From positions 6,696,001-6,760,000 of the forward strand of contig NZ_CP098740.1 in the NCBI RefSeq assembly GCF_026167665.1: a stretch of 64,000 nt of DNA, in the 5' to 3' direction. The stretch is from Streptomyces drozdowiczii (GTDB taxonomy: Bacteria; Actinomycetota; Actinomycetes; Streptomycetales; Streptomycetaceae). Made by a program: the position numbers and the translations under genes. Shown here piece by piece: positions 1-8,219 of the stretch (within the stretch, counting starts at the first letter, position 1; the number at the start of each line of letters is the position of its first letter). The notes below the pieces were generated by a model. That model worked only from the letters and a program-made list of their open reading frames with translations, had not been told where the DNA came from and did not search any database.

Positions 1-179
1 GTCTCCTTCATGCCTCTCCCTCGCAGATGGGACACACCGCCCACCTCATGATGACCGCGCCGGCTCCGGCTGCCCTGTCGAGCGCGTCCGGACCAGTGAC
101 GGCGGCTGCCCGGGGGGCCGCGTGATCCTCGGTCGTAGGGCCCTCTCCATGATCGTGCCGAAGGCGATAGCGTGCGCCC

Positions 180-1310
180 ATGACATGGCGGGGACCGACG
201 TATCGGATGGTGGATGGGGAACGAATCGACGGGGTCTGGTGCCACATCTGGCGGCGGCACCAGATGGGCGGCGGGTACTACCTCGACGACCTGATCGTCT
301 TCGCGGACGGAAGTATCACCTGCGGGGAGCGCACGGACCTGGCCGGCCTCGCGAAGGAGCTGGCGACGGGGCGTTGGGCGGTGACCGACCCGGAGGCTCC
401 GGCGCCGCCGGACCCGCCGTCGAAGTGGGAGGCCCGCTACAGCGAACCGTTGACAGCGGAGGGCTTCGTCCTGGAAGCCGCCGACCGCGTCGAAGAGCTG
501 AGCGGGCGGCCAACTGCCGGTCAGCGCTGCCGGGATGCGATCCGGCAGTACGAGCAGCAGCCGACCGAGGCGAACCGGGAACTGCTCCGCGCGGCCTACC
601 TGGCCGTTCCCGCGCACCTGCGGGTCTACGTCCTCGGCGACATGGACCTCCAGGACCGCCCCCTGCGGATCCTGCTCACGGAGATCGGTGAGGCCGTCGA
701 CGGCGACGGACCGGTGGTGACCCCGGAGATGCACCAGGGCGCCCTGGACTACTTCGCCCGCACGAGCGACGCCGTCCGGGACGAGCGGGAGCGGCAGGCC
801 GTGCGGTACGCGGACGATCCCGCGGTCGCCGGCCGCCCGGTGCTCGTCTCCCACGAAACCGTCTACCCGCGGGGATGGCCGGACGAGCCGGGGCTGTTCG
901 TGCTCCGCAACGATTACCCCGCACCCGTCGAGTTCGCCGGCGACTCCTACGCCTCCGTACAGCACGGATACTGGGCCCTGTCGGCGGCCGACGCCTCCGG
1001 CCGGAGCAGGATCCGGGACGCGGCCTCCGGCAGGGAGGCGCACGCCCTGGGCGGACGGGCTGCGCGCCGGAGCGACTGGCCCGGCGTCCGGCTCGCGGTC
1101 ATGGCCGGACTCCTGCGCGCGAAGTTCACCCAGCACCCCGAACTCGCCCAGGTCCTCCTCTCCACCGGGGACGCCAGGATCAGCTACACCGGTTTCGAGG
1201 ACTCCCCCTTCTGGCGAGACGTCCCCGACGACCGGGGGCGCAACTGGATGGGCCGACTGCTGGAGCTGACCCGCTCCGAACTCCTCGCCCGGCAGCTGCT
1301 CCGGACCTGA
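180..1310 (+). CDS. NADAR-domain protein
   Basis: 376 residues. The C-terminal ~150 residues match the NADAR family (YbiA-like N-glycosidases acting on riboflavin-pathway intermediates or ADP-ribose-type modifications). Visible blocks are FAGDSYASVQHGYWAL, then RRSDWPGVRLAVM, LRAKFTQHPELAQVLLSTG and FWRDVPDDRGRNWMG, in the family's order. The first ~220 residues do not resemble NADAR. They start with a GERIDGVWCHIWRR/GGYYLDDLIVFADG module typical of small actinobacterial uncharacterised domains, followed by a helical stretch. The ATG at 180 is the first in frame. The gene stands alone. Family assignment is good; the substrate is unknown. Confidence 0.75.
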   Translation: MTWRGPTYRMVDGERIDGVWCHIWRRHQMGGGYYLDDLIVFADGSITCGERTDLAGLAKELATGRWAVTDPEAPAPPDPPSKWEARYSEPLTAEGFVLEAADRVEELSGRPTAGQRCRDAIRQYEQQPTEANRELLRAAYLAVPAHLRVYVLGDMDLQDRPLRILLTEIGEAVDGDGPVVTPEMHQGALDYFARTSDAVRDERERQAVRYADDPAVAGRPVLVSHETVYPRGWPDEPGLFVLRNDYPAPVEFAGDSYASVQHGYWALSAADASGRSRIRDAASGREAHALGGRAARRSDWPGVRLAVMAGLLRAKFTQHPELAQVLLSTGDARISYTGFEDSPFWRDVPDDRGRNWMGRLLELTRSELLARQLLRT

Positions 1311-1333
1311 TCCGCCCTGCGCCGGGCGCCGGC

Positions 1334-1554
1334 TCAGTCCCGTAGCTCCCGAAGGCGCTCCAGGTCGTCGCGCACCGACTCGCGCTCCCGCGCGGTGAGT
1401 CGGAGCGCGGCGGCCCGGGCGAGCGCGGAGGCTGCGGTCGCGTCGTCCCCGAGGCGCCCGGCGGCGTCCGCACGCAGGACCAGGAGGCGCAGCAACTGCA
1501 CGAGGGTGGGCGATTCGCCCGGCAGGGCAGGATCGGGATCGTCTTCTCGCTCAT
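1334..1554 (-). pseudogene. Relic of a VOC-family (bleomycin-resistance-like) gene
   Basis: From the ATG at 1554 the reading is MSEKTIPILPCR, the usual N-terminus of Streptomyces VOC/glyoxalase-fold resistance-like proteins. About 30 bases later the only sensible reading is in another frame: LPGESPTLVQLLRLLVLRAD, then RERESVRDDLERLRELRD and a TGA at 1334-1336. That resembles the C-terminal helical tail I recall on some of these proteins. The central VOC domain is missing. I infer a large internal deletion that left both ends, not a functional short gene. An alternative is an independent ~55-residue protein starting at an in-frame GTG. Confidence 0.5.
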
Positions 1555-1568
1555 GCTTTTCAGTCTAG

Positions 1569-1578
1569 TCAAATTTGA
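1569..1578. promoter_or_regulatory. AT-rich palindrome between divergent genes
   Basis: TCAAATTTGA is a perfect 10-bp palindrome in very GC-rich DNA, lying between the VOC relic (leftward) and the amidase (rightward). On the minus strand it adjoins TAGACT, 7 nt before the relic's ATG, which would suit a leaderless transcript. It may have been an operator; no regulator gene is adjacent. Confidence 0.3.
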
Positions 1579-1650
1579 ATAGAGGGGGCGAGTGGTCCGA
1601 ACGGGCCTGCGGAGAGGGCCTCTTGTGCCGTCCCGGCTCCATGTAGTGGG

Positions 1651-3303
1651 GTGTCCGCCATGAAGACGAGAAGCATGGCGGCCATGACCGCGATCCTGAT
1701 CGTGGCCCCCTTGATCGCGGTGGCGCCCGGTCCGCAGGCAGCCGCCCAGTCCCGCCCCGGCGGCTCGGCGCGATCCGCCGAATCCACGCTGGTCGGCGGC
1801 ATCGACCTCGACACGGTCACCATCCCCGAACTCCAGGCGCGCATGGCCCGCGGATCGCTGTCCTCGGTCCGGCTGACCCTCGCCTACCTGCGGCGGATCA
1901 AGTCCGTCGACCCGAAGATCAACGCGGTCCTGCGCACCAGCCCCACGGCCCTGGGGCAGGCGGCGGCCAGTGACATCAGGCACCGCCTCGGCCGGACGCG
2001 CGGTCCGCTCGACGGCATCCCCGTCCTGCTCAAGGACAACGTGAACACCCGTGACATGGAGACGACCGCCGGGTCGCTCGCCCTCGCGGGGAAGCCGCCG
2101 GCGGCCGACGCGGAGCTGGTCGCGAAGCTGCGCGCGGGCGGCGCGGTGATCCTCGGCAAGGCCAATCTCTCCGAGTGGGCCAACTTCCGTGTAGCCAGGC
2201 CGACATCGGGCTGGTCGGCGGTGGGCGGCCAGACCCACAACCCGTACGTCCTGGACCGCAACCCCTGCGGCTCGTCCGCCGGATCGGCCGCCGCGCTCGC
2301 CGCGTCGCTGGCGCAGGTGGCGATCGGCACCGAGACGGACGGCTCCATCGTCTGCCCCGCCGGGATGAACGCCGTCGTCGGCCTCAAGCCGAGCCTGGGG
2401 GTGGTCAGCCAGTCGGGCGTCGTCCCGATCTCCGCCGAACAGGACACCGCGGGCCCGATGGCCCGGAACGTGATCGATGCCGCGCTCACCCTGTCGGTCC
2501 TCAGCGGCGACCCGGCCCCCGACTTCGCGACAGCGGCGACCCGCCCCGATGCACTGCGCGGCAAGCGGATCGGCCTGTGGCGGCTGCCGGTGCTCGGCGC
2601 CGGGGTCGACGCCCTCATGACGCGCACCGCCGAGCGGCTGCGGGCATCGGGCGCCGAGGTCGTGGAGGTGGACCTTCCATACCAGGAACGCCTGGCCGAA
2701 CTCGAATTCCCGGCCCTGCTCAGCGAGTTCCACCGGGACATCGACGCGTACCTCGCGACGAGAAAGGGGCCGCGCGACCTGGCCGAACTCATCGACTTCA
2801 ACCGGGCCCATCCGCAGGAGCAGACCTGCTTCGCCGGACAGGAACTCTTCGAGCAGGCGCTCGTCGCACCGGCCACCACCGACCCGCGGTACCTGGCGAT
2901 GCGCGCCGAGTTGGCGGACCTGTCCCGCCGCTCCATCGACGAGGTCATGGCCGAACACGGCCTGGACGCGATCGCCTCCCCGGCCAACCCGCCCGCGTGG
3001 ACCACCGACTGCGGCCGGGGCGACAACGACGTGATCCCGTCGTCGACACCCGCCGCCGTCGCCGGCTATCCCTCGCTGTCGGTGCCCGCGGGCTTCGTGG
3101 GTGAACTGCCGGTCGGGCTGCTGCTCATGGCGGGCAAGAACCAGGACGCCGGCCTTCTGTCCCTGGGGGCGGCGGTGGAACACCGGCTGGACGGGCGGCG
3201 TGCGCCCGGTACCTGCCGACGCTGCCGACCGGCTGAACGGGCCCGAGGGGCGGGGCGGGTCTCCAGCGGGGCCCGCCCCGTCGACTCCCGCCGGCCGTCG
3301 TGA
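1651..3303 (+). CDS. Secreted amidase (amidase-signature family)
   Basis: Hydrolyses amide bonds outside the cell; substrate unknown. The N-terminus is a signal peptide (MKTR, then a hydrophobic core ending near AAAQS). The catalytic triad of amidase-signature enzymes is visible: Lys128 in PVLLKDN, cis-Ser208 in CGSSAGSA and nucleophile Ser232 in ETDGSIVCPA, with the family's 24-residue Ser-Ser spacing. Start is GTG 1651 or, better, ATG 1660. The C-terminus is odd: after RLDGRRAP the frame runs into an Arg-rich tail to 3303. One extra C in the CCC at 3205-3207 gives RYLPTLPTG and a stop at 3234-3236, the usual kind of ending. The last 30 or so residues as read are probably an artefact. Confidence 0.85.
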   Translation: MSAMKTRSMAAMTAILIVAPLIAVAPGPQAAAQSRPGGSARSAESTLVGGIDLDTVTIPELQARMARGSLSSVRLTLAYLRRIKSVDPKINAVLRTSPTALGQAAASDIRHRLGRTRGPLDGIPVLLKDNVNTRDMETTAGSLALAGKPPAADAELVAKLRAGGAVILGKANLSEWANFRVARPTSGWSAVGGQTHNPYVLDRNPCGSSAGSAAALAASLAQVAIGTETDGSIVCPAGMNAVVGLKPSLGVVSQSGVVPISAEQDTAGPMARNVIDAALTLSVLSGDPAPDFATAATRPDALRGKRIGLWRLPVLGAGVDALMTRTAERLRASGAEVVEVDLPYQERLAELEFPALLSEFHRDIDAYLATRKGPRDLAELIDFNRAHPQEQTCFAGQELFEQALVAPATTDPRYLAMRAELADLSRRSIDEVMAEHGLDAIASPANPPAWTTDCGRGDNDVIPSSTPAAVAGYPSLSVPAGFVGELPVGLLLMAGKNQDAGLLSLGAAVEHRLDGRRAPGTCRRCRPAERARGAGRVSSGARPVDSRRPS

Positions 3304-3327
3304 CCCGGGTGGGCGTCGGCTGACCGG

Positions 3328-3693
3328 TCAGCCGATGGGGCGGACCCGGTAACTCACCGCCCGGTAAGGGAAGTCCGCCGTGTGCAGGCTGCCCAGGGCG
3401 AAGCCGAGGTCGCCGTCGGTCCCGGGGGCGCCGGTACGGCAGTCGGCGTTGAAGAACACGTCGACGTCCACGGCCGCGTAGTTGAGCGCGGAGGCCGAGG
3501 GCGCGGCCAGGTTGTGGCACTCGGTGCTGGTGAGGTCCACGGACGTGGCCGCGCCCGTTTGGTGCGCGCCGGTGTAGAAGACGACGCCCGGGGACTGCGC
3601 GACGGCGGGCTGAGCGAGGCCCGCGCCGACGGCGAGGGCCGCTCCGCAGACCGCGGCAGCGGCCCCGGTGTACCTGCGATGGTTGAAGCTCAT
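3328..3693 (-). CDS. Small secreted protein
   Basis: 121 residues with a clear signal peptide (MSFNHRRYTGAAAAVCGAAL to about AVAQS), so a mature protein of ~88 residues. The mature part has two cysteines (TECHNL, NADCRTG) and aromatic/Gly patterns such as GVVFYTGAHQTG and LGSLHTADFPYRAVSYRV. These recall small crystallin-like or I36 inhibitor-like secreted proteins of Streptomyces, but the match is weak. It is convergent with the amidase and divergent from the reductase at 3837. No function can be assigned. Confidence 0.65.
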   Translation of the reverse strand: MSFNHRRYTGAAAAVCGAALAVGAGLAQPAVAQSPGVVFYTGAHQTGAATSVDLTSTECHNLAAPSASALNYAAVDVDVFFNADCRTGAPGTDGDLGFALGSLHTADFPYRAVSYRVRPIG

Positions 3694-3836
3694 CGTGATC
3701 GCCGCCTTTGCGTCCGAGAGGGGGAGTCCCGATTATTTGCGCCTTCAACCAGATACGGAAGATCGCTTTCCAGCCACGCGAGTTCCGCCGAGGCGGTGCC
3801 GAACGGCGGCGTCACCGCCCGTAGCGTGGGGCGGCA

Positions 3837-4671
3837 TGACTGTGCTGATCATCGGCGGCAGCGGCCTGCTGGGCACCGAGCTGGTGCGCCAGGCCGCCTC
3901 CTCGGACGGGCCCCCGGCCGCCACCTACCATTCCCCCCCGGCGACCCGGCCCGGGCGGCCTGGCACCACCTCGACCTCCGCGCCCCGGCGCGCCTGGAAC
4001 AGCTCCTCGACACCGTGGCCCCGACCACCTTGATCAACGCGACGAGCGGCGGCGCGGACTGGGCGGTCACCGCCGAGGGCGCCGTCCGGGTCGCTCTGGC
4101 CGCGGCCGAGCGCGGCCTCCGCCTGGTGCATGTCTCCAGCGACGCGGTCTTCTCCGGCGCGGCCCGCGACCCGTACGACGAGTCCTGTCTGCCGGACCCG
4201 CTCACCCCGTACGGGGCCGCCAAGGCCGCCGCCGAGACGGCCGTCCGTATCGTCAGCCCCGACGCGGCCGTCGTCCGCACCTCGCTGATCATCGGCAACG
4301 GCCGCTCCGAACACGAGCAGTTGGTGCACGCCCTGGCCGACGGCACCCGCGAAGGCGCCCTGTTCACCGACGACATCCGCTGTCCCGTACACGTCGGCGA
4401 CCTGGCCGCCGCCCTGTGGGAGATCGCCTGCTCCGACGCCGCCGGGGTCTTCCACCTCGCCGGTCCGGACGCCCTCAGCCGCCACCAGCTGGGCGAGCTC
4501 ATCGCCCGCCGGGACGGCCTCGACCCCGCGCGGCTGCCCGCCGCGCGCCGCGGCGATTCCGGCCTGCCCGGCGGGATCGACGTACGACTGGACTGCCGTG
4601 CCACGCGGCGGAAGCTCGGCACCCGCCTCCGGGGCGCCCGGGAATTCCTGAGCGAAGGGGACCCGGCATGA
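3837..4671 (+). CDS. RmlD-like NAD(P)-dependent sugar-nucleotide reductase, frame broken
   Basis: Rossmann-fold short-chain reductase of the dTDP-4-dehydrorhamnose reductase type. MTVLIIGGSGLLGTELVRQ at the start has the GxxGxxG nucleotide motif; later come VHVSSDAVFSG and the YGAAKAAAE catalytic Tyr/Lys block, then a substrate-loop region to FLSEGDPA. The first ~32 codons are in one frame and the rest in another. The break is in the seven-C run at 3933-3939: eight C would join TYHSPPG to DPARAAWHHLDL cleanly. Probably one intact gene with a missed base. No other deoxysugar genes are nearby, so a rhamnose role is not supported. Its stop overlaps the next ATG (ATGA). Confidence 0.75.
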
Positions 4672-5648
4672 CGAGGACCACACCGGCCCGACCGGTGTCC
4701 GTGGAGGCCGTGTTCCCGGAGCTGGCCCCCTACCGGGCCCGGACGACGCGGCTGCACCCCAGGCCGGGGCGGCCCGGCCGACGCGACAGCCATATCGGCG
4801 GGCCGATGCTGTGGCCGGCGGACGAACCGTGGCCGCTCTGCCACGAGCCGCACCGGCGTGAGACCGAGGGGTACGCACCGGACGAGATCCGCAGCGCCCG
4901 CGCCGCAGGCGTGTGGCCGCCGAGCAGGCAGCCTTCCCGCGACGACGGCCCGGCGCCCTTCACCGGGCTGGCCCAGCTCTTCCGCCGCGACATCCCGGGT
5001 CTCGCCTGCGGGCCCGACGGCGCGGACCTGGTGCAGCTCTTCCGCTGCCCGCTCACCCACGGCCCGCACCTGGAGCGCCGCTACCACCTGCGTTGGAGGC
5101 AGGCCGCGCGGACCGAGCGGGCGGAACACCTTCTCGCCGCGCCGCCCGAGGCGCCCCTGCTGCGGTGGGAGCACGAACTCCCCGAACCGTGCGTGCTGCA
5201 CCCGGAAGAGGTGGACACCTACCCCTGGGCGGAGAACGACACGCTGCCCGCGCCCCTGATCGCGCGCATCGACGCGTGGGACGACGCGCAGGTGGCGGAA
5301 CACGGGCCCGACGCCCCGAGCTACCAGTACGACCTGTCCATACCTCCCGGCTGGCGTGTCGGCGGCTACCCGAGCTGGGCGTCCACGGGCCCGATGGCCA
5401 TCGACTGCGCCTCCTGCGGCGCCCCCATGGAGCTGCTGCTGACGGCGGACGGATACGAGTGGGACGGCGGCTCGCACAGCTGGGCGCCGCGGGAGGACCG
5501 GGACCCGCTGCTGCGGGGGAAGGCGTCGATCCGGGGCGGCTTCTCAGCCGCGCAGCCCGCGCGGCTCCGTTTCGGCCGGGACCGCGACCTGCACGTCTTC
5601 GTCTGCCCGGCGGAGCCCGGCCACCCGCCGCGATGGGTGCTCGCGTAG
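4668..5648 (+). CDS. DUF1963 (YwqG-like) protein
   Basis: 326 residues starting at an ATG that overlaps the stop of the reductase, so the two are translationally coupled. HIGGPMLWPADEPWP near residue 42 is the hallmark GGxPxLP-x-WP motif of the DUF1963/YwqG family, and PAPFTGLAQLFRRDIP and DLVQLFRCP continue the pattern. A CASCGAPM motif near 245 could bind zinc. The role of the family is unknown. Confidence 0.75.
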   Translation: MTRTTPARPVSVEAVFPELAPYRARTTRLHPRPGRPGRRDSHIGGPMLWPADEPWPLCHEPHRRETEGYAPDEIRSARAAGVWPPSRQPSRDDGPAPFTGLAQLFRRDIPGLACGPDGADLVQLFRCPLTHGPHLERRYHLRWRQAARTERAEHLLAAPPEAPLLRWEHELPEPCVLHPEEVDTYPWAENDTLPAPLIARIDAWDDAQVAEHGPDAPSYQYDLSIPPGWRVGGYPSWASTGPMAIDCASCGAPMELLLTADGYEWDGGSHSWAPREDRDPLLRGKASIRGGFSAAQPARLRFGRDRDLHVFVCPAEPGHPPRWVLA

Positions 5649-5771
5649 ACGTACGGCCGTGCTTGACACAGACGCGCGGTGAATCCTTGAGCGTACGAAA
5701 AAAGGCATCTGCACCACTCAACGGTGAACATCGCCGCTATGTCCCTTGAGGCGGCGCTCAGTTGGAAAGGC

Positions 5772-5802
5772 TGGCCGTGCACCTCAAAGAGGCGCACGGC
5801 CA
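5772..5802 (+). promoter_or_regulatory. Leader inverted repeat before secreted-protein gene
   Basis: TGGCCGTGC (5772-5780) and GCACGGCCA (5794-5802) form a perfect 9-bp stem with a 13-nt loop. It ends 4 nt before the GAGGAG ribosome-binding site at 5807-5812. It could restrict ribosome access or be an operator. Confidence 0.35.
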
Positions 5803-5818
5803 ACCCGAGGAGAAGACC

Positions 5819-6373
5819 TTGAAGCGTGTCTCGTTCCGCCGTACCGCCGGACTGATGGCCGCCGCCGCGGCCCTGATCGCCGGTCCCACCCTGTCCGCTC
5901 ACGCCATGGCCCCCGCCGCCCCCGGCGGACAGCGGACCTACGCCGCGCAGGCGCGGGCCGCCGGCCTCACCGAGCAGCAGGCCGGGGAGCTGCAGCGACA
6001 GGTCGACGCGGTACGCGCCCAGGAGCCCCGGGCCCGCCAGACCTCCGCGAACACCCTCGACATCCCCGGCGGCACCGTCACGCTCCCCGCCCCCGGACAA
6101 TCCGAGACCCGGCGCCTGGCCTCGCCCGGCACCGCCCTGGCCTGCGGCAACGGGCACCTGTGCATCACGGACGGGCGCGGCGTCAACTACGACTACTACC
6201 GCTGCGGTTACTACGACTTCAACGGCATCGGCGACGGCACCTTCAACAACAACCAGACCTCCGGCACCCGCGCCCGCTTCTACAACAGCGACGGCAGCGA
6301 GCGCTGGTCCCACGTAGCCAAGGGCACCGGCACCGCCTCCTGGACCCCCGTCTTCCACATCCGCCCCTGCTGA
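5819..6373 (+). CDS. Secreted small protein, I36/peptidase-inhibitor-like C-terminus
   Basis: I chose TTG 5819 because GAGGAG lies 6 nt upstream and MKRVSFRRTAGLMAAAAALI then gives a normal signal peptide; starts further upstream would put ~20 non-signal residues first. The propeptide-like part (TEQQAGELQRQVDAV, then NTLDIPGGTVTLPAPGQ) is common in Streptomyces secreted proteins. The C-terminal ~70 residues have four cysteines (LACGNGHLC, YYRCGYYDF, IRPC) and many Tyr/Asn, as in small peptidase-inhibitor I36-like or crystallin-like domains. Exact activity unknown. Ends at a hairpin shared with the convergent Nudix gene. Confidence 0.65.
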   Translation: MKRVSFRRTAGLMAAAAALIAGPTLSAHAMAPAAPGGQRTYAAQARAAGLTEQQAGELQRQVDAVRAQEPRARQTSANTLDIPGGTVTLPAPGQSETRRLASPGTALACGNGHLCITDGRGVNYDYYRCGYYDFNGIGDGTFNNNQTSGTRARFYNSDGSERWSHVAKGTGTASWTPVFHIRPC

Positions 6374-6384
6374 GCCCGGCATCC

Positions 6385-6415
6385 GCCCCCGCCCGTGCTT
6401 CGGTACGGCAGGGGC
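6385..6415. terminator. Bidirectional hairpin terminator
   Basis: GCCCC...GGGGC outer arms with a CGT/ACG inner stem around TTCG form an imperfect hairpin. It sits between two convergent genes (stops at 6373 and 6417). Confidence 0.5.
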
Positions 6416-6416
6416 G

Positions 6417-7517
6417 TTACCAGGTGGTGGGGCGTACGACTTCGGTGACGGGCTGGGGGTGCACGGCCTCGGGAATGCCGAGCGCGGCGCGGCCCCGGTG
6501 GGCGGCCGCAAGCTGCTCGGCCGCCTCGGACGGCCCCCAGTCGAAGAACTCGAGGGCCTGCTCCGGGGTCGCCAGGATGCGTACGTACGTCTGACCGGTG
6601 GCCGGATCGGCGGCGGCCTCGCCCAGGCTCGCCAGCACGGCGGCGTAACGGACCCTCGCGCACGGGCCGGAGGCGTCGGACAGATACCCGAGGTAGCGGG
6701 TCTTGCCGAGTTCGGCGGCGGCCTCCTCGCGGCATTCCCGGACGGCGGTCGCCAGGGGGTCGCCGCCGTCCTCCGGTTCCGTCGTGCCGCCGGGCAGGCA
6801 GGGCGCGCCGGTGTCCGGTTCGAGGAGCAGGAGGACCCGCCCGTCCGGGGCGAAGGCCCAGACCCAGGACTGCCGGACCGTGAGCCCGGCGGGCACGGGC
6901 CCGGCGTGGAACGGCAGGTGATGACGGGCCCGGGCGGTACGCAGGACGCCGACCCGGTCGAGGACCGTGGGGGCGATCGGGAGGCCGTCCTCCAGGAGCA
7001 CGGGACCGGCGCCGTTGATGCGGGCGCGGAGCGCGGAGAGGACGCGGCGGGCGTCGCCGGGAGACATCAGCGAGGGAAGGGCGGCCGGTTCCGCGAACTC
7101 GATGCCCTCGATCTCGCCCGGGGCGGGCCGGACGGCCGCGATCCGGTCGTCGCCCCAGACGCCCCCGTCGAAGACGTGCAGCAGCTCGCCCGGGAACCGC
7201 AGCGCCGGGGGCGCCGCCCGGCCGACGGGGGAGACCCAGTCGACGGCCAGCCCGCGGGTGACGGTCGCCGCGACGCCCAGCTCCTCCTCCAGCTCGCGGG
7301 CGGCGCCCCGGGCCGGTGACTCGCCCTTGTCGACGGCTCCGCCGGGCAGCAGGCAGGTCGGCCGGTAGGGGACGCGCTGGAGCAGGACCCGACCGCGCCG
7401 GTCGGTGATCAGCACACTGGTCCCGGCCCACAGCGCGGCCGAGGCGCGCAGGGCCCCGTACGCCTCGTCTTTCATCTCCACGCCGGGAATGTCGTCGGGT
7501 GCGGATGCGGTGGTCAT
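6417..7517 (-). CDS. Tandem-Nudix hydrolase; promoter-distal gene of the split Nudix operon
   Basis: 366 residues from ATG 7517, chosen because GGAGAAAG lies just upstream. Two Nudix domains: the first has GGAVDKGESP...RELEEELGV, a textbook box; the second has GGTTEPEDGGD...RECREEAAAEL, with an insertion before the REXXEE core. Each would hydrolyse a nucleoside-diphosphate-linked compound. If the 9.8-kb element is removed, this gene lies 29 bp downstream of the methyltransferase stop, so it was the last gene of that operon. It now lacks an obvious promoter of its own: the element starts 78 bp upstream. Confidence 0.85.
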   Translation of the reverse strand: MTTASAPDDIPGVEMKDEAYGALRASAALWAGTSVLITDRRGRVLLQRVPYRPTCLLPGGAVDKGESPARGAARELEEELGVAATVTRGLAVDWVSPVGRAAPPALRFPGELLHVFDGGVWGDDRIAAVRPAPGEIEGIEFAEPAALPSLMSPGDARRVLSALRARINGAGPVLLEDGLPIAPTVLDRVGVLRTARARHHLPFHAGPVPAGLTVRQSWVWAFAPDGRVLLLLEPDTGAPCLPGGTTEPEDGGDPLATAVRECREEAAAELGKTRYLGYLSDASGPCARVRYAAVLASLGEAAADPATGQTYVRILATPEQALEFFDWGPSEAAEQLAAAHRGRAALGIPEAVHPQPVTEVVRPTTW

Positions 7518-7589
7518 CTTTCTCCGTTCCAGGGGGACTTGGGCGGTCACGATTCTGCCGTGGCCGCCGCAACCGCGTCCGCCGCCCGC

Positions 7590-7594
7590 CGGGC
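7590..7594. repeat. Target-site duplication, left copy
   Basis: CGGGC directly abuts the left TGTGAC end. An identical CGGGC abuts the right end at 17381-17385. Five bp is the duplication length made by Tn7/Tn5053-type transposases. Confidence 0.75.
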
Positions 7595-7638
7595 TGTGAC
7601 GAGGCGTTTTAGTTGGCATAAAAGCGGGATAGTTGGCA
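7595..7638 (+). repeat. Left end of element: inverted repeat and sub-terminal repeats
   Basis: TGTGAC at 7595-7600; TAGTTGGCA at 7610-7618 and again at 7630-7638, 20 bp apart. Repeated short sites inside a TGT end are how TnsB-type transposases recognise their ends. Confidence 0.65.
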
Positions 7639-7668
7639 CTGTCTGCTGTCCAGGCGACGAAGCTTCCG

Positions 7669-8140
7669 TCAGTGGACCGGCAGACCGGTCAAGGCGCGGC
7701 CGATGACCGGACGCCGGATCTCGCCGGCGCTTTCGAAGATGGTGAAGACCTTGGAGTCGCGGTGGATGCGCCTGACGGGGTAGTCGCGCGTGTAGCCATG
7801 GCCTCTGAGGATCTGGATGGCCTCGTCGGTTACACGCACGGCCGTCCGGCTGGCGTGGAGCCCTCGGCCTGAGCAAAGGGCTTGTCCTGGCGCGCCATCC
7901 AGCCCGTTTGCCACGCCAGCATCCGAGACGCGTCGATCCGGGTCTTCATATCGGCGAGCTTGAAGACGATGGCCTGGAAGCCGCCGATCTTCCTGCCGAA
8001 CTGCTCCCGCTCGCGTGCGTAGTCCAGGGCGTGCTCGCAGGCGGCGCGGGCCATGCTGAGCGCCATCACGCCGACGGCCGGCCGCGTGGCCGCGGCCTTC
8101 ATGGGGCCGGGTGACCCGAGCGTCCAGTCGGAGGCGACTC
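7669..8140 (-). pseudogene. Acyl-CoA dehydrogenase, C-terminal fragment
   Basis: Reads TRPAVGVMALSMARAACEHA, EREQFGRKIGGFQAIVFKLA and DMKTRIDASRMLAWQTGW, then in another frame LHASRTAVRVTDEAIQILRG, HGYTRDYPVRRIHRDSKVF and the tail GRALTGLPVH. These are the C-terminal helical domain blocks of FAD-dependent acyl-CoA dehydrogenases. The N-terminal half and the catalytic base region are missing upstream of ~8140. The frame switch is at CCC 7861-7863, where one more C restores AQAEGLHASRT. So it is truly 5'-truncated, and the internal frameshift may be a read error. Lies just inside the left end of the element. Confidence 0.7.
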
Positions 8141-8219
8141 GCTGCGAAGACGCCGTACCGGTAGCGCGTCCCGGCTCAGCCCGACCTCGCTTCGGCCGGG
8201 CTCGGTCGTAAATGAGAGT

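Noticed and set aside
1180..3183. Long minus-strand open frame opposite the amidase
   Set aside because: Arg/Gly/Ala-rich translation without domain motifs; it is the antisense of a gene with a clear catalytic triad, as expected at this GC content.
3837..4671. Phase-variable gene by poly-C tract
   Set aside because: Seven C could in principle slip, but the same +1 G/C fix applies at eight other sites with short runs, so sequencing error is simpler.
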